The notes under the pieces were generated by a model. The model searched no databases and was not told where the DNA came from. It was given only the letters and a program-made list of their open reading frames with translations. Positions 23,242 through 30,669 of a stretch of DNA of 35,340 nt are shown in pieces; within the stretch, counting starts at the first letter, position 1; each line of letters begins with the position of its first letter. A program made the translations under genes and the position numbers. This stretch comes from Candidatus Thalassarchaeum sp. Lineage in GTDB: Archaea > Thermoplasmatota > Poseidoniia > Poseidoniales > Thalassarchaeaceae. The DNA is taken from NCBI GenBank assembly GCA_030748335.1, contig JASMMD010000014.1, positions 1 through 35,340 of the forward strand, in the 5' to 3' direction.

Positions 23242-24408
23242 TCAGAGGTCTTCAGCAGAGTAGGCTTGTACACCGGACTTGCGAGTGACTTTGCCGACGG
23301 ATCTGCCCAGCACGTTCTCGATGCCTGCGCCAGAAGCGTAGTCGAATATCTTGGCTGTCACCTTGCCACCGAATACCAGTCCTTGGGCACCGGTTGTGTC
23401 GGCAAGAGTTTGCTTGAGTTTGCCTGCTCCTACCGGATCCGATCCCGAGCCATCCTCTTGGATAATCACTGCTTGGTTCTGAGGTAGCCCATCGAGCATC
23501 TCTGCCCAGGCCTTGACCTCGTCGGGTGCTGTGAGGGACTCTTGGCCCCTTCCGACCGCGCGGTCATCGTCCTTGTTGATCTCGGTCTTGATGCGGGCGA
23601 CTACCTTGCCGGCCGTCTCCTTCTGGGACAGCGCCTTGGTCACTACCTTCATCTCAAGATGCTCGACCTCTCGGCTAGTAGGCGCGAACGCAACGTGCGT
23701 CAGCGACTTCCCAATTTCGCCTTCCAGCTCCATGAGTAGCAGCTTGCCGCCGCGGTCACCATCGAGGAACGCGGTCACCGTCGTCTTCGACTTGGCTAGC
23801 TCGACTAGTTCTGGCATGATGCCTGAACCCATCGTGGCTATGGCGTTCTTGATGTCGTACTTCAGCAAGTTGCGAACGTCGTTGCGGCCCTCGACGATGA
23901 TTATCGCCTCGGACTTGGCCACGTTCGGACCAGCTGTCATTCCCTTGTAGTCGGCTTCCTTCCCCAGATTTAGGACTGAACGGACCTCGTCGAGGATGTT
24001 CTTCGACTCGTCGGCACCGGAGTTCACGATATCGAGTAGTAGCTCCTTGGCTCTGTCGATTACCGTGTCCTTCTTGACCGAGGTAATGTTCTCGATCCTC
24101 TTGACCTTGATTACCGCCTTGCACGGACCAATCCTATCAATGGTCTCGAGTGCGGCGCCAATCACGGCGGTGCTGACTTGGTCAATGGACGAGGAGAGTT
24201 GTATCTCCCCATTCACCTTGCCCTTGTTCTGGTGAAGGATAACGTCGACATGTCCTATGCGCCCGGTCCGCTGCAACTTCCTGAGTTGCAACTCCTCGCC
24301 GAGGAGGCCTTCGGTCTGTCCGAAGATGGCCCCCACGACGTCCTTGCGCGCAACCGTTCCGTCAGTGCGGATGGTCGCGTGTATCACGTATTTTCCTTCT
24401 TTTGTCAT
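23242..24408 (-). CDS. dnaG: Archaeal DnaG-like primase (Toprim), exosome-associated
   Basis: A 388-aa archaeal DnaG. The N-terminal region (YVIHATIRTDGTVARKDVVGAIFGQTEGLLG) is characteristic, and the Toprim core is IIIVEGRNDVRNLLKY (catalytic Glu) with AFLDGDRGG (metal-binding Asp pair). No zinc-binding domain of the bacterial type is present. Archaeal DnaG associates with the RNA exosome and can bind poly(A); a role in priming is debated. AAGGAG lies 8 nt before the ATG chosen here and only 2 nt before an ATG two codons upstream, which decides the start. The leader has two GC-rich hairpins. Confidence 0.95.
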   Translation of the reverse strand: MTKEGKYVIHATIRTDGTVARKDVVGAIFGQTEGLLGEELQLRKLQRTGRIGHVDVILHQNKGKVNGEIQLSSSIDQVSTAVIGAALETIDRIGPCKAVIKVKRIENITSVKKDTVIDRAKELLLDIVNSGADESKNILDEVRSVLNLGKEADYKGMTAGPNVAKSEAIIIVEGRNDVRNLLKYDIKNAIATMGSGIMPELVELAKSKTTVTAFLDGDRGGKLLLMELEGEIGKSLTHVAFAPTSREVEHLEMKVVTKALSQKETAGKVVARIKTEINKDDDRAVGRGQESLTAPDEVKAWAEMLDGLPQNQAVIIQEDGSGSDPVGAGKLKQTLADTTGAQGLVFGGKVTAKIFDYASGAGIENVLGRSVGKVTRKSGVQAYSAEDL

Positions 24409-24430
24409 TTTCATTTCTCCTTAGGCTCTC

Positions 24431-24448
24431 GGCCCCACTTTCGGGGCC
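24431..24448 (-). other. Hairpin in dnaG leader, GAAAGT loop
   Basis: On the minus strand GGCCCC and GGGGCC pair around GAAAGT, ending about 12 nt before the Shine-Dalgarno of dnaG. It could be a leader element affecting translation. No established riboswitch or protein-binding leader is recognised. Confidence 0.35.
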
Positions 24449-24485
24449 TCGCTCCCGGTTTTCGCCAGTCGGCGGTTCGGTGGAT

Positions 24486-24500
24486 GGGCGCGGTGCGCCC
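24486..24500 (-). other. Second short hairpin upstream of dnaG
   Basis: Perfect 6-bp arms GGGCGC/GCGCCC around a 3-base loop. The 225-bp dnaG/TerB-like divergent gap also contains AT-poor sequence with no recognisable RNA gene. Confidence 0.3.
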
Positions 24501-24604
24501 GCGAGTGTGGCAGAGTACCTGCAATCCGTGCGACCTACGAGCCCTTCATGAACGCTCCTATCGGTGGATTGGGGGATTATCGGTTGAATGGGGTTGCGCG
24601 AGCC

Positions 24605-24610
24605 ATTAAG
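24605..24610 (+). promoter_or_regulatory. Possible TATA-like box for TerB-like gene
   Basis: ATTAAG is centred 27 bp before the GTG start. Weak as a motif, but it has the same geometry as other leaderless starts in the window. Confidence 0.3.
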
Positions 24611-24633
24611 GGAGTCGCCTCCAATCGTAACCC

Positions 24634-25101
24634 GTGGAGACGCGACTGAGCGACTGTCTGGCGGTGTTCCACGGAGCGACCAGAATAGCGCTGCGGGACG
24701 GCCAGCTCTCGAACGGCGAGAAGCGGTTGCTGGTCAAACTGGCACACGCGCTCAAGCTGGACGAGGACGAGCCCAGACAGGTCTATGACGCAGTGGTTGA
24801 GAATAGGGAGCCAGGTCGGGGTAGGCAAATCAGCGACCTCGAGATGATACTGGTCTACGGACAGGTCCTAGAGGCAGTTCTGATTCACACCGATCGCTCT
24901 GACGACGAACTCACCTTGGTGGCGTACCTGCGACGCGCCTTCTCCATTAGCGATGCTGATCACCGCTCGATAACCAGAAGTCTCGACCGGCAGCTTGAGC
25001 AGACCATCCACCGCAACGTGCTGCAGGACTTCCGCATGCGGCTGGACGACACCATGGACCGAATCGGTGGTATCTTCGACCGCCTCGGTTTCCAAATCTG
25101 A
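24634..25101 (+). CDS. TerB-like helical protein (155 aa)
   Basis: The first part, ALRDGQLSNGEKRLLVKLAHALKLDEDE (residues 18-45), has the TerB/DjlA-like layout of an acidic loop, an E-K-x-LL helix and a second helix with acidic residues, all typical of tellurite-resistance-type domains that bind metal at membranes. The rest is alpha-helical, with two long helices ending in MDRIGGIFDRLGFQI. The start is GTG. The next gene begins 8 bp after its stop, so the genes are co-transcribed. Tellurite resistance should not be assumed; TerB domains occur in many stress-signalling settings. Confidence 0.65.
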   Translation: METRLSDCLAVFHGATRIALRDGQLSNGEKRLLVKLAHALKLDEDEPRQVYDAVVENREPGRGRQISDLEMILVYGQVLEAVLIHTDRSDDELTLVAYLRRAFSISDADHRSITRSLDRQLEQTIHRNVLQDFRMRLDDTMDRIGGIFDRLGFQI

Positions 25102-25108
25102 GGTTGAA

Positions 25109-25753
25109 ATGACTCACGAAGACGTTCTCGACAACTTCCTCGCTCGTCAGCCGTTAAGGGTGCATCGCTCCGACAGGAGACTAGCACGGATTGTTCGTGA
25201 GGCATACCCAATCGGCGTCCCGGCACTCATCATGAAGTCGAGTACAGATCGGCTCGGCGAGTCGGCAGGCTACACATTTCACCTTGGAACCCCCGACGAG
25301 ATGCTGCGCCGCATCGCCTCGTGGCTGCTGACGGGGGCTGAGGGTGACCAGAGCAGGTTACTGCGCCTCGTGGAGCGTTTGTGGAATCGGCACGGGCGCG
25401 AGGACGTGGCTCTGGCCGCTCTGTTGCTGGCCAACCTCGACCACTCCACTTTGGATGTCGACCCGTGGGTGGTACTGGCAGGCTGCACTAGGGACAGCGA
25501 GCCGGCCGAGGCGCTGCTGCTGAGCATCGAGGAGATGCTGCGCGCAGGGCGTTCCATACCAAGCGAGGAGCTGCTGCTCGACTGGTGTGAGGGCCGTGCG
25601 GTGGACGCTCACATGTCCCTCCTCGTCAGTTACGCGGGATCGGTACGGGGCCACGCTGTTAGCGAGGAGTTACTGGGCCACCTGTCATCAATCGAGATTC
25701 CGGACGGCGATTCCCTGCTAGGCCGGGTAATACAGCGACTGCGAGATGACTAG
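25109..25753 (+). CDS. Helical-repeat hypothetical protein (214 aa)
   Basis: An all-alpha protein starting MTHEDVLDNFLARQ. Repeated helix-turn-helix pairs with Leu-rich faces (REDVALAALLLANLDHSTLD, EPAEALLLSIEEMLRAG, AHMSLLVSYAGSVRGH) suggest a HEAT/ARM-like solenoid, but no specific family is recognised. It begins 8 bp after the TerB-like gene, and its last 8 bp overlap the start of the 84-aa gene (ATGACTAG). The tight spacing implies a functional unit. It could be a scaffold or adaptor protein. Confidence 0.65.
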   Translation: MTHEDVLDNFLARQPLRVHRSDRRLARIVREAYPIGVPALIMKSSTDRLGESAGYTFHLGTPDEMLRRIASWLLTGAEGDQSRLLRLVERLWNRHGREDVALAALLLANLDHSTLDVDPWVVLAGCTRDSEPAEALLLSIEEMLRAGRSIPSEELLLDWCEGRAVDAHMSLLVSYAGSVRGHAVSEELLGHLSSIEIPDGDSLLGRVIQRLRDD

Positions 25754-26000
25754 GCGCAGAACTGATGGGTGGGGACACGCGCCGAACGCCATGGTCAGCC
25801 GGCTGCTGCCCTCGGACGACCCCGTCGCCGAGCAGGTGCTGGAGTGGACAATACAGCGCGATTCGCATGACATCAGGCAGTTGATGAGGTGGATGGAGAC
25901 CAAGAGATCGAGGAAGGACAGAGGTGTCTTGCTCAACCGCGCCCTCGACCTGATGGACGAGATTCAGCACGCGATGCGGCGACTCGACGAGTTGCGGTGA
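25746..26000 (+). CDS. Small basic/helical hypothetical protein (84 aa)
   Basis: The ATG overlaps the end of the preceding frame by 8 bp, and the stop lies 5 bp before the MobA-like gene. The sequence is Arg-rich and helical: MTRRRTDGWGHAPN, then RDSHDIRQLMRWMETKRSRKDRG and a coiled-coil-like tail ending MRRLDELR. It could be a nucleic-acid-binding or adaptor subunit. No family is recognised. The double-overlap spacing supports a real gene. Confidence 0.6.
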   Translation: MTRRRTDGWGHAPNAMVSRLLPSDDPVAEQVLEWTIQRDSHDIRQLMRWMETKRSRKDRGVLLNRALDLMDEIQHAMRRLDELR

Positions 26001-26004
26001 TAGT

Positions 26005-26568
26005 ATGCGGGCGCTGCTTCTGGCCGGGGGCCGCTCGTCGCGGATGGGTTGCGACAAGGCGCTCGTCGAGGTGGATGGCGAGGCTTGCATCGCCCGGGTA
26101 GCGATGGCGCTGGCTGAGGCCGGTCGCGAGCCAATTAGGATCGCTGTGGCGGAGCCGGATGACATCGAGCTCTACGGAACGGTCATCGACCCGTCCATCC
26201 AAGTCGAGTGGGTGCTGGACGCCGAGCCGCACTCAGGGCCCATCGAGGCGATGATTGAGGCGTTCGAGGACCCGTTGGTGGTTGAGGAGACGGTGCAGTT
26301 GGCCCCGGTTGACGTGCCGTGGGTCAACTCCGCGCTGTTCACAGGTCTAGAGGAGGCACTGGATACCTCGGACTGTCTCGTTATGCCCAGCGACGGGCTT
26401 TGGGCGCACCCCTTACTGGCTCTGGTCCGACCCAATGCGCTGGTCGGGCGGCTGAAGGGAGGGGACCGTCGGCCGCTGCACGTACAGTTCGCCGAGATGG
26501 AGCACTCCGTGATGCTCGAGGAGCCTTCGCTGCTGCGCAATGTGAATACGCCCGGAGACCTAGAGTAA
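26005..26568 (+). CDS. MobA-like nucleotidyltransferase (molybdenum cofactor guanylyltransferase family)
   Basis: A 187-aa NTP-transferase with the N-terminal signature LLAGGRSSRMGCDKAL (residues 4-19) shared by MobA and related pyrophosphorylases. A conserved Asp region lies in VQLAPVDVPWVNSALF, and the C-terminus has NVNTPGDLE, typical of MobA (N-x-N-T-P-x-D). MobA attaches GMP to molybdopterin. The MOSC gene elsewhere supports Mo-cofactor use. Other sugar-phosphate or CofC-type transferases share the first motif, so the substrate is inferred. Its end overlaps the convergent purN 3' end by 9 bp. Confidence 0.82.
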   Translation: MRALLLAGGRSSRMGCDKALVEVDGEACIARVAMALAEAGREPIRIAVAEPDDIELYGTVIDPSIQVEWVLDAEPHSGPIEAMIEAFEDPLVVEETVQLAPVDVPWVNSALFTGLEEALDTSDCLVMPSDGLWAHPLLALVRPNALVGRLKGGDRRPLHVQFAEMEHSVMLEEPSLLRNVNTPGDLE

Positions 26569-27192
26569 TATCAGCCCTGAGCATAGCCTGTCGAGCACAT
26601 CCGGGTAGAGCACGTGCTCCATTCTCTTGACCCGTTCCTGCAGAGCCTCCTCATCATCATCGGGCCGCACCTCCACCTTCATCTGGGCCAGTATGGGACC
26701 CGAGTCCACACCTTCGTCCACTAGGTGCACGGTGCAACCGGTCACATTGACGCCCGCGGCCAGAGCATCCCGGTGGGCGTGGGCGCCGGGGAAGTCCGGT
26801 AGGAGCGAGGGATGGATATTGACCAGCCGACCCTTCCATCGTCTGACGAACCAGGGCGTGAGGATGCGCATGTAGCCACTGAGCACCACCAGTTCCACGT
26901 CCGCAGCTTCCAACTCTGAGTGCACAAGCCGTTCGTGGGCCACACGCCGATCGGGCTTCTCGACCTGCATCGGCAGTGGCACTCCGATGCTTGTGATGCC
27001 GGCATCGCGTCCGTGCTGCAACCCACCGGCGTCGGCCTTGTCGGCGAGTACTAGCACGGTCCGGTGGCAACGCGCAGTATGCTGGTACCTGAGTAGGGCA
27101 GCCAATCCCGAGCCACCTCCAGAAATCAGTACAGCGAGCCTGATAGGATCGTCGCTCGTGCCCACTCTTGGAAGGGAGAATCCCGAGTCCAC
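26560..27192 (-). CDS. purN: Phosphoribosylglycinamide formyltransferase
   Basis: A 210-aa GAR transformylase using 10-formyl-THF in step 3 of purine synthesis. Core motifs are LAVLISGGGSGL at 19-30, VVLSGYMRILTP at 102-113, NIHPSLLPDFPGAHAH at 125-140 and VTGCTVHLVDEGVDSGPIL at 150-168. Asn125, His127 and Asp163 align with the E. coli catalytic residues 106, 108 and 144 at a constant offset of 19. The start is GTG. With PurH in the same window this supports a folate-dependent purine route. Convergent with the MobA-like gene. Confidence 0.95.
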   Translation of the reverse strand: MDSGFSLPRVGTSDDPIRLAVLISGGGSGLAALLRYQHTARCHRTVLVLADKADAGGLQHGRDAGITSIGVPLPMQVEKPDRRVAHERLVHSELEAADVELVVLSGYMRILTPWFVRRWKGRLVNIHPSLLPDFPGAHAHRDALAAGVNVTGCTVHLVDEGVDSGPILAQMKVEVRPDDDEEALQERVKRMEHVLYPDVLDRLCSGLILL

Positions 27193-27273
27193 GTTGAGTC
27201 ACAGGTCACGTTCAATTTGATGTTTAGGACCGGATATGTTCGGGAGCAAAACGAGAATCGTTTGCATCTGACC

Positions 27274-27280
27274 TTATACA
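27274..27280 (+). promoter_or_regulatory. TATA-like box for DUF454 gene
   Basis: CTTATAC lies about 37 bp before the ATG, predicting a transcript start near 27304 and a short leader of about 10 nt; GGGAG precedes the ATG. Confidence 0.45.
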
Positions 27281-27313
27281 TCGAACCGATTGGTCAGGTT
27301 CGGGAGTACTCAC

Positions 27314-27799
27314 ATGGAGCGGTTGGGGGCGATTGACGAGGTCGTCGAGAAGTACTGCGTCGCCAGCAGTCCTACCAAGAGCCGTCTGTATGTCAGCCTC
27401 GGCTCGCTGTTCCTCGTCTTCGCAGTCATTGGAGTCTGGGTCCCGGGATGGCCGACCGTATCTTGGGCGGTGCCCGCGGCCTTCTTGTTCTCTATGTCTA
27501 GCGAGAGGATGTTTCGACTGACTCTGACCAACCGCTACTTCGGCTCAGCGATGTTTGATTACTATGCTACGGGCAAGACGATCCCGAGGCACGCCAAGTA
27601 CGCTACTGTCGGGCTCATCGCGCTGATGTCCTCAGCCTCAGCCTACTTTGTTTGGCTCGTCTCGACTAAGGGAGATGGGGTGTTTACCGATCCATCCTCT
27701 TGGAACGGGGCAGACCCCGGTTTCGGGGCTGGCACAGTCATCCTCGTTGGGTTGTTCGGAATGTGGTACGTGGGATTCAGGGTACGGACCAGAGAGTGA
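27314..27799 (+). CDS. DUF454 (YbaN-like) membrane protein
   Basis: A 161-aa membrane protein of the DUF454/YbaN family. Landmarks are a Gly/Pro-rich helix GVWVPGWPTVSWAVPAAFLF near 41-60, SSERMFRLTLTNRYFGSAMFD (the family has R-x-HRYFG here) near 62-82, and GKTIPRHAKY. Four TM helices are expected: about 25-45, 50-65, 97-118 and 135-155. The function of the family is unknown. A TATA-like box and GGGAG upstream of the ATG fix the start. The downstream gene is convergent. Confidence 0.85.
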   Translation: MERLGAIDEVVEKYCVASSPTKSRLYVSLGSLFLVFAVIGVWVPGWPTVSWAVPAAFLFSMSSERMFRLTLTNRYFGSAMFDYYATGKTIPRHAKYATVGLIALMSSASAYFVWLVSTKGDGVFTDPSSWNGADPGFGAGTVILVGLFGMWYVGFRVRTRE

Positions 27800-27834
27800 A
27801 ACATGAGTCTAGCAGAAACCCTTCGATTCGGAGA

Positions 27835-28779
27835 TTAGGATGGGAAGGAATCGATATTCCCTCCCGAGAGGATGACGCCAACCCTATCGATACCCTCTAG
27901 TGACTTGAACTCGGGAGTCAGAACAGCTGCAAGGGACGCCGCACCGCTGGGCTCGACGACCATCCCCAAGCTGCCAAGCACTAGGCGCATCGCCTCGATG
28001 ACCTGCTCGTCACTCACCCTGACAATCTGCTCGAGATGGTCCCTGATAATCGGCCAAGTGTGATTTCCCATGCTGGTCAGAAGCCCGTCGCAGATGGTAT
28101 CCGGACCAGTCTGCAGAATGAACTCGCCAGCCTCAAGAGAGCGAGCAGCATCGTCAGCTCCCTCGGGTTCGGCGCCGAAGATTCGGGTATCAGGGTGCAG
28201 GGACCTAGTGGTGATACTAGTCCCAGAGATCAACCCCCCACCACCTACGGGAGCGACAATCGCATCCAGTTCCCCCGCCTGCTCGAAGAACTCCATCGCG
28301 GCGGTCCCCTGGCCAGCGATGACGTCCGGGTTGTCGTAGGGGTGGATTAGAGTGGAATCGGTTCGCTCGATGATTTCCGAAGCCGTGCTCTCCCGTGCGG
28401 CTAGGTTGGGCTCGCAGAAGGTTATCTCGGCATCATGGCTCTTCACACCCATCACCTTGACTCGAGGAGCGGTCCGAGGCATCACGATGTACGCCGGGAT
28501 CCCGCGCAGCTTGGCCGCCAGGGCGAGCGCCTGCGCGTGGTTGCCGCTGCTGTGCGTGCATACACCGCTCTCAGCTATGTCACCCAGTCGTATCACAGCG
28601 TTAGTCGCCCCGCGGAACTTGAACGCCCCGACGTGCTGCAGGTTCTCGCACTTCAGCAGTACCTCCCTACCAGCAATGGCGTTGATGTCCTCAGAGGACA
28701 CCACCGGCGTGCGCTTCACTACCCCCTCCAGTCTCGTGGCTGCTGACGTCACGTCCTCGATGGTCACTGAGTAAGCCAT
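27835..28779 (-). CDS. Threonine/serine dehydratase or serine racemase-like PLP enzyme
   Basis: A 314-aa fold type II PLP enzyme without an ACT regulatory domain. PLP-binding Lys54 is in GAFKFRGATNA. SSGNHAQA follows at 77-84 and the Gly-rich phosphate loop PVGGGGLISG at 177-186. The C-terminal VEPSGAASLA and SGGNID motifs are standard. A length of about 315 and the GNHAQALALAAKLRGIPAYIVMP wording fit catabolic threonine dehydratase or serine racemase rather than biosynthetic IlvA (which has a C-terminal ACT pair). It makes 2-oxobutyrate or pyruvate plus ammonia, or D-serine. The longer frame starts upstream have no support. Confidence 0.88.
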   Translation of the reverse strand: MAYSVTIEDVTSAATRLEGVVKRTPVVSSEDINAIAGREVLLKCENLQHVGAFKFRGATNAVIRLGDIAESGVCTHSSGNHAQALALAAKLRGIPAYIVMPRTAPRVKVMGVKSHDAEITFCEPNLAARESTASEIIERTDSTLIHPYDNPDVIAGQGTAAMEFFEQAGELDAIVAPVGGGGLISGTSITTRSLHPDTRIFGAEPEGADDAARSLEAGEFILQTGPDTICDGLLTSMGNHTWPIIRDHLEQIVRVSDEQVIEAMRLVLGSLGMVVEPSGAASLAAVLTPEFKSLEGIDRVGVILSGGNIDSFPS

Positions 28780-28856
28780 GTCAGGGGGCGCCTGAGTGGA
28801 CGCATTGATGACACCATCGGCGCGGCTTTCAAGCCTGAGCGCCGCTTCGTTGAGGC

Positions 28857-29273
28857 ATGACGGAGCAGGACGCGCCCGAGTGGAGGGCCCACGCAGCCGT
28901 GGGCGCGCTGCTGCTGCTCGACACGTTGACTCTAGGATACGCACCCACAGGGCCCTGGGACTCCGCCTCGTTCTCCATCGGGGTGATTGGGCTGACCGGT
29001 ATTGGCCTTCTCTATGTGGCTTGGTACCGCTGTACGTTCAAGCGCCGTGGCCTGATTCCATGGCTGGACCTGTGGCAGGACCCAGCGAGGTCATCTAGCA
29101 AGGTCCTCGTGGCAGGCGTTGCGACCGTTGCCGCTGGTTGGGTCATGGGCAATCCCCTGCAGGAGCACTTGCCGGACCCCTCGGGCCTGATTCTGATTCT
29201 GATTGGCCTGCTGATGCTAATCAACGGGATCTACGTGAAGCTCAGTATCGGTCCATTGGCGGGCACCGAGTAA
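28857..29273 (+). CDS. Small polytopic membrane protein (138 aa)
   Basis: The protein begins MTEQDAPEWRAHAAVG and has hydrophobic segments near residues 15-30, 41-58, 85-102 and 110-128 (LILILIGLLMLINGI). A short basic loop (CTFKRRGL) lies between helices 2 and 3. No family is recognised. GTTGAGG precedes the ATG. It diverges from the dehydratase gene and converges with rnhA, whose stop is adjacent to its own. Confidence 0.7.
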   Translation: MTEQDAPEWRAHAAVGALLLLDTLTLGYAPTGPWDSASFSIGVIGLTGIGLLYVAWYRCTFKRRGLIPWLDLWQDPARSSSKVLVAGVATVAAGWVMGNPLQEHLPDPSGLILILIGLLMLINGIYVKLSIGPLAGTE

Positions 29274-29816
29274 TCAGCGAGCGCCCGGCTTCCAGAACTG
29301 CAGCGGCAACGCATCCTCTCTCTGCATTGCCCTGAACGCGAGGTGGTCCGCCCTCTCGTTCCAGCGGTGCCCCCGGTGTGCACGGACATGCTCGGCCCGG
29401 AGCGAGCGCAGGGACAAGACCTCGGCCCAAAGCGATCTCGCAGACTCTGCGAGCGCCTTGTTCGCCTTGGGCTTCCACTCTCCCGAGGAGATCCTCAGGG
29501 CGTACTGGGAGTCGCCTCGGATTACGACTCCTTGGTCGCTGCCCTCGGCAAGAAGCCAGCGCATGGCATGGGCTATCGCCGAGAGCTCCGCGGTGTTGTT
29601 TGACCCCACCTCAGCGCCTAGGAAACCATCTGCGGAACCATCGGTGACAACAGGACCACTCTTCTCCAAGATGACATCACCACCACCCCTTCCGATTCCG
29701 CTGTCTCCCGATATAACGCAGAAGCCCCAACCTGCCGGAGTTTGGCTGGTAACGTTCCTGTTCTCCTCGCAAGACCCGTCGACGTAGATGTACAACGCTC
29801 TGTCAGACATCGTCAT
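29274..29816 (-). CDS. rnhA: Ribonuclease HI family protein
   Basis: A 180-aa RNase HI that cleaves RNA in RNA-DNA hybrids. Catalytic carboxylates are Asp13 (YVDGSC), Glu77 (NNTAELSA), Asp102 (RGDSQYAL) and Asp157 in HRGHRWNERADHLA, with His150 in the same segment. An insertion after the first strand (residues 38-60) is longer than in E. coli. The ATG overlaps the gcvH stop (ATGA), so it is co-transcribed with gcvH; a second ATG two codons later is possible. The stop abuts that of the convergent membrane-protein gene. Confidence 0.92.
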   Translation of the reverse strand: MTMSDRALYIYVDGSCEENRNVTSQTPAGWGFCVISGDSGIGRGGGDVILEKSGPVVTDGSADGFLGAEVGSNNTAELSAIAHAMRWLLAEGSDQGVVIRGDSQYALRISSGEWKPKANKALAESARSLWAEVLSLRSLRAEHVRAHRGHRWNERADHLAFRAMQREDALPLQFWKPGAR

Positions 29817-30196
29817 TCTCCGATTAGGGCAGTGTACGCAGCAGCGTCCAACAAACCCTCGGCATCAGAGCCTTCAGTGGTCCGAATCTTGAAGATCCAC
29901 CCATCTCCATAGGGGTCCTCGTTGATTCTCTCCGGGTTATCTTCGAGGGCGGCATTCGACTCGATGACCTCACCACCTACGGGTGCGTAGACCTCACTGA
30001 CCGACTTGACCGACTCGACGCTGGCGCACGGCTCCAAAACACCCACGTTAGTCCCGACCTCAGCCAGCTCAACCCAGACGACCTCAGTAAGTGCGTCCTG
30101 GGCGAAGTCAGTGATTCCCACGGTGATCACTTCCCCCTCAATCCTCAGCCACTCGTGGGACTCGGTGAAATGCAACTCAGAGGGGACTTCACTCAT
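29813..30196 (-). CDS. gcvH: Glycine cleavage system H protein
   Basis: A 127-aa lipoyl-carrier H protein of the glycine cleavage system. The lipoylated lysine is Lys64 in CASVESVKSVSEVYAPVGGEV, and the N-terminal ESHEWLRIEGEVITVGITDFAQ is diagnostic. It shuttles the aminomethyl group between the P, T and L proteins, none of which is visible here. A GAGGTGA motif about 6 nt before this ATG favours it over a GTG three codons upstream. The stop overlaps the rnhA start. Confidence 0.95.
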   Translation of the reverse strand: MSEVPSELHFTESHEWLRIEGEVITVGITDFAQDALTEVVWVELAEVGTNVGVLEPCASVESVKSVSEVYAPVGGEVIESNAALEDNPERINEDPYGDGWIFKIRTTEGSDAEGLLDAAAYTALIGE

Positions 30197-30244
30197 CTCT
30201 CTCACCTCGTTCGTGACGCGTAAGGGGAGTGAAGGTTTCGATTC

Positions 30245-30619
30245 TCACTCCTCCTCCCCAAGGGTGCGTTCAAGATGCTCTTTCTCCCTCTCGGCCCAAG
30301 CCGAGCCCATACTGGAAACATCCGCCTCACGCTGCTCCTCCCTGAGCCGCTCGAGCATTTCCTCCTCAGACTCACGGCTAAACACAGTATCAAGCCGAGA
30401 CGACCCATGCGGCTTCAATCCAAGGTAGCGGATGTACGTGTAGAGCAGGGTAGCGAGCACCGCCAGCGAGCCGAACAGCACCGCCCACGAGTCCTCATTG
30501 GGTCCCGGCTCGGAGAGTAAGGAGATTCTGCCTTCGGCGAATGCTAGGGCGGTCAGCAGGTAGAGAGGGACGGCGAAGCCAATTAGAACCCTCTCGACGC
30601 GACTCGCAGCCGAATCCAT
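30245..30619 (-). CDS. Membrane protein with two TM helices and charged C-terminal tail
   Basis: A 124-aa protein with hydrophobic segments near residues 9-29 and 45-66, followed by a Glu/Arg-rich helical tail (RESEEEMLERLREEQREADVSS, AEREKEHLERTLGEEE) suggestive of a cytoplasmic coiled coil. It could be a small scaffold or a membrane-associated adaptor. No family is recognised. It is upstream of gcvH on the same strand (gap about 48 bp). Confidence 0.65.
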   Translation of the reverse strand: MDSAASRVERVLIGFAVPLYLLTALAFAEGRISLLSEPGPNEDSWAVLFGSLAVLATLLYTYIRYLGLKPHGSSRLDTVFSRESEEEMLERLREEQREADVSSMGSAWAEREKEHLERTLGEEE

Positions 30620-30669
30620 CGAACACCGAGCCCGGCCACTCCTGCATCAACTTGACTTCGTGGCCCGAA

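Noticed and set aside
24634-25101. Tellurite resistance operon
   Set aside because: Only one TerB-like domain is seen, without TerC, TerD or TerZ; the resistance label would be unsupported.
27715-27728. CCCCG-GTTT-CGGGG stem inside the DUF454 gene
   Set aside because: Falls in a Gly/Asp/Pro coding stretch and is short enough to be expected by chance in GC-rich DNA.
28780-28944. 55-residue N-terminal extension of the threonine dehydratase
   Set aside because: Arg/Ala/Pro-rich, overlaps the divergent gene and its start; family members begin near MAYSVTIEDV.
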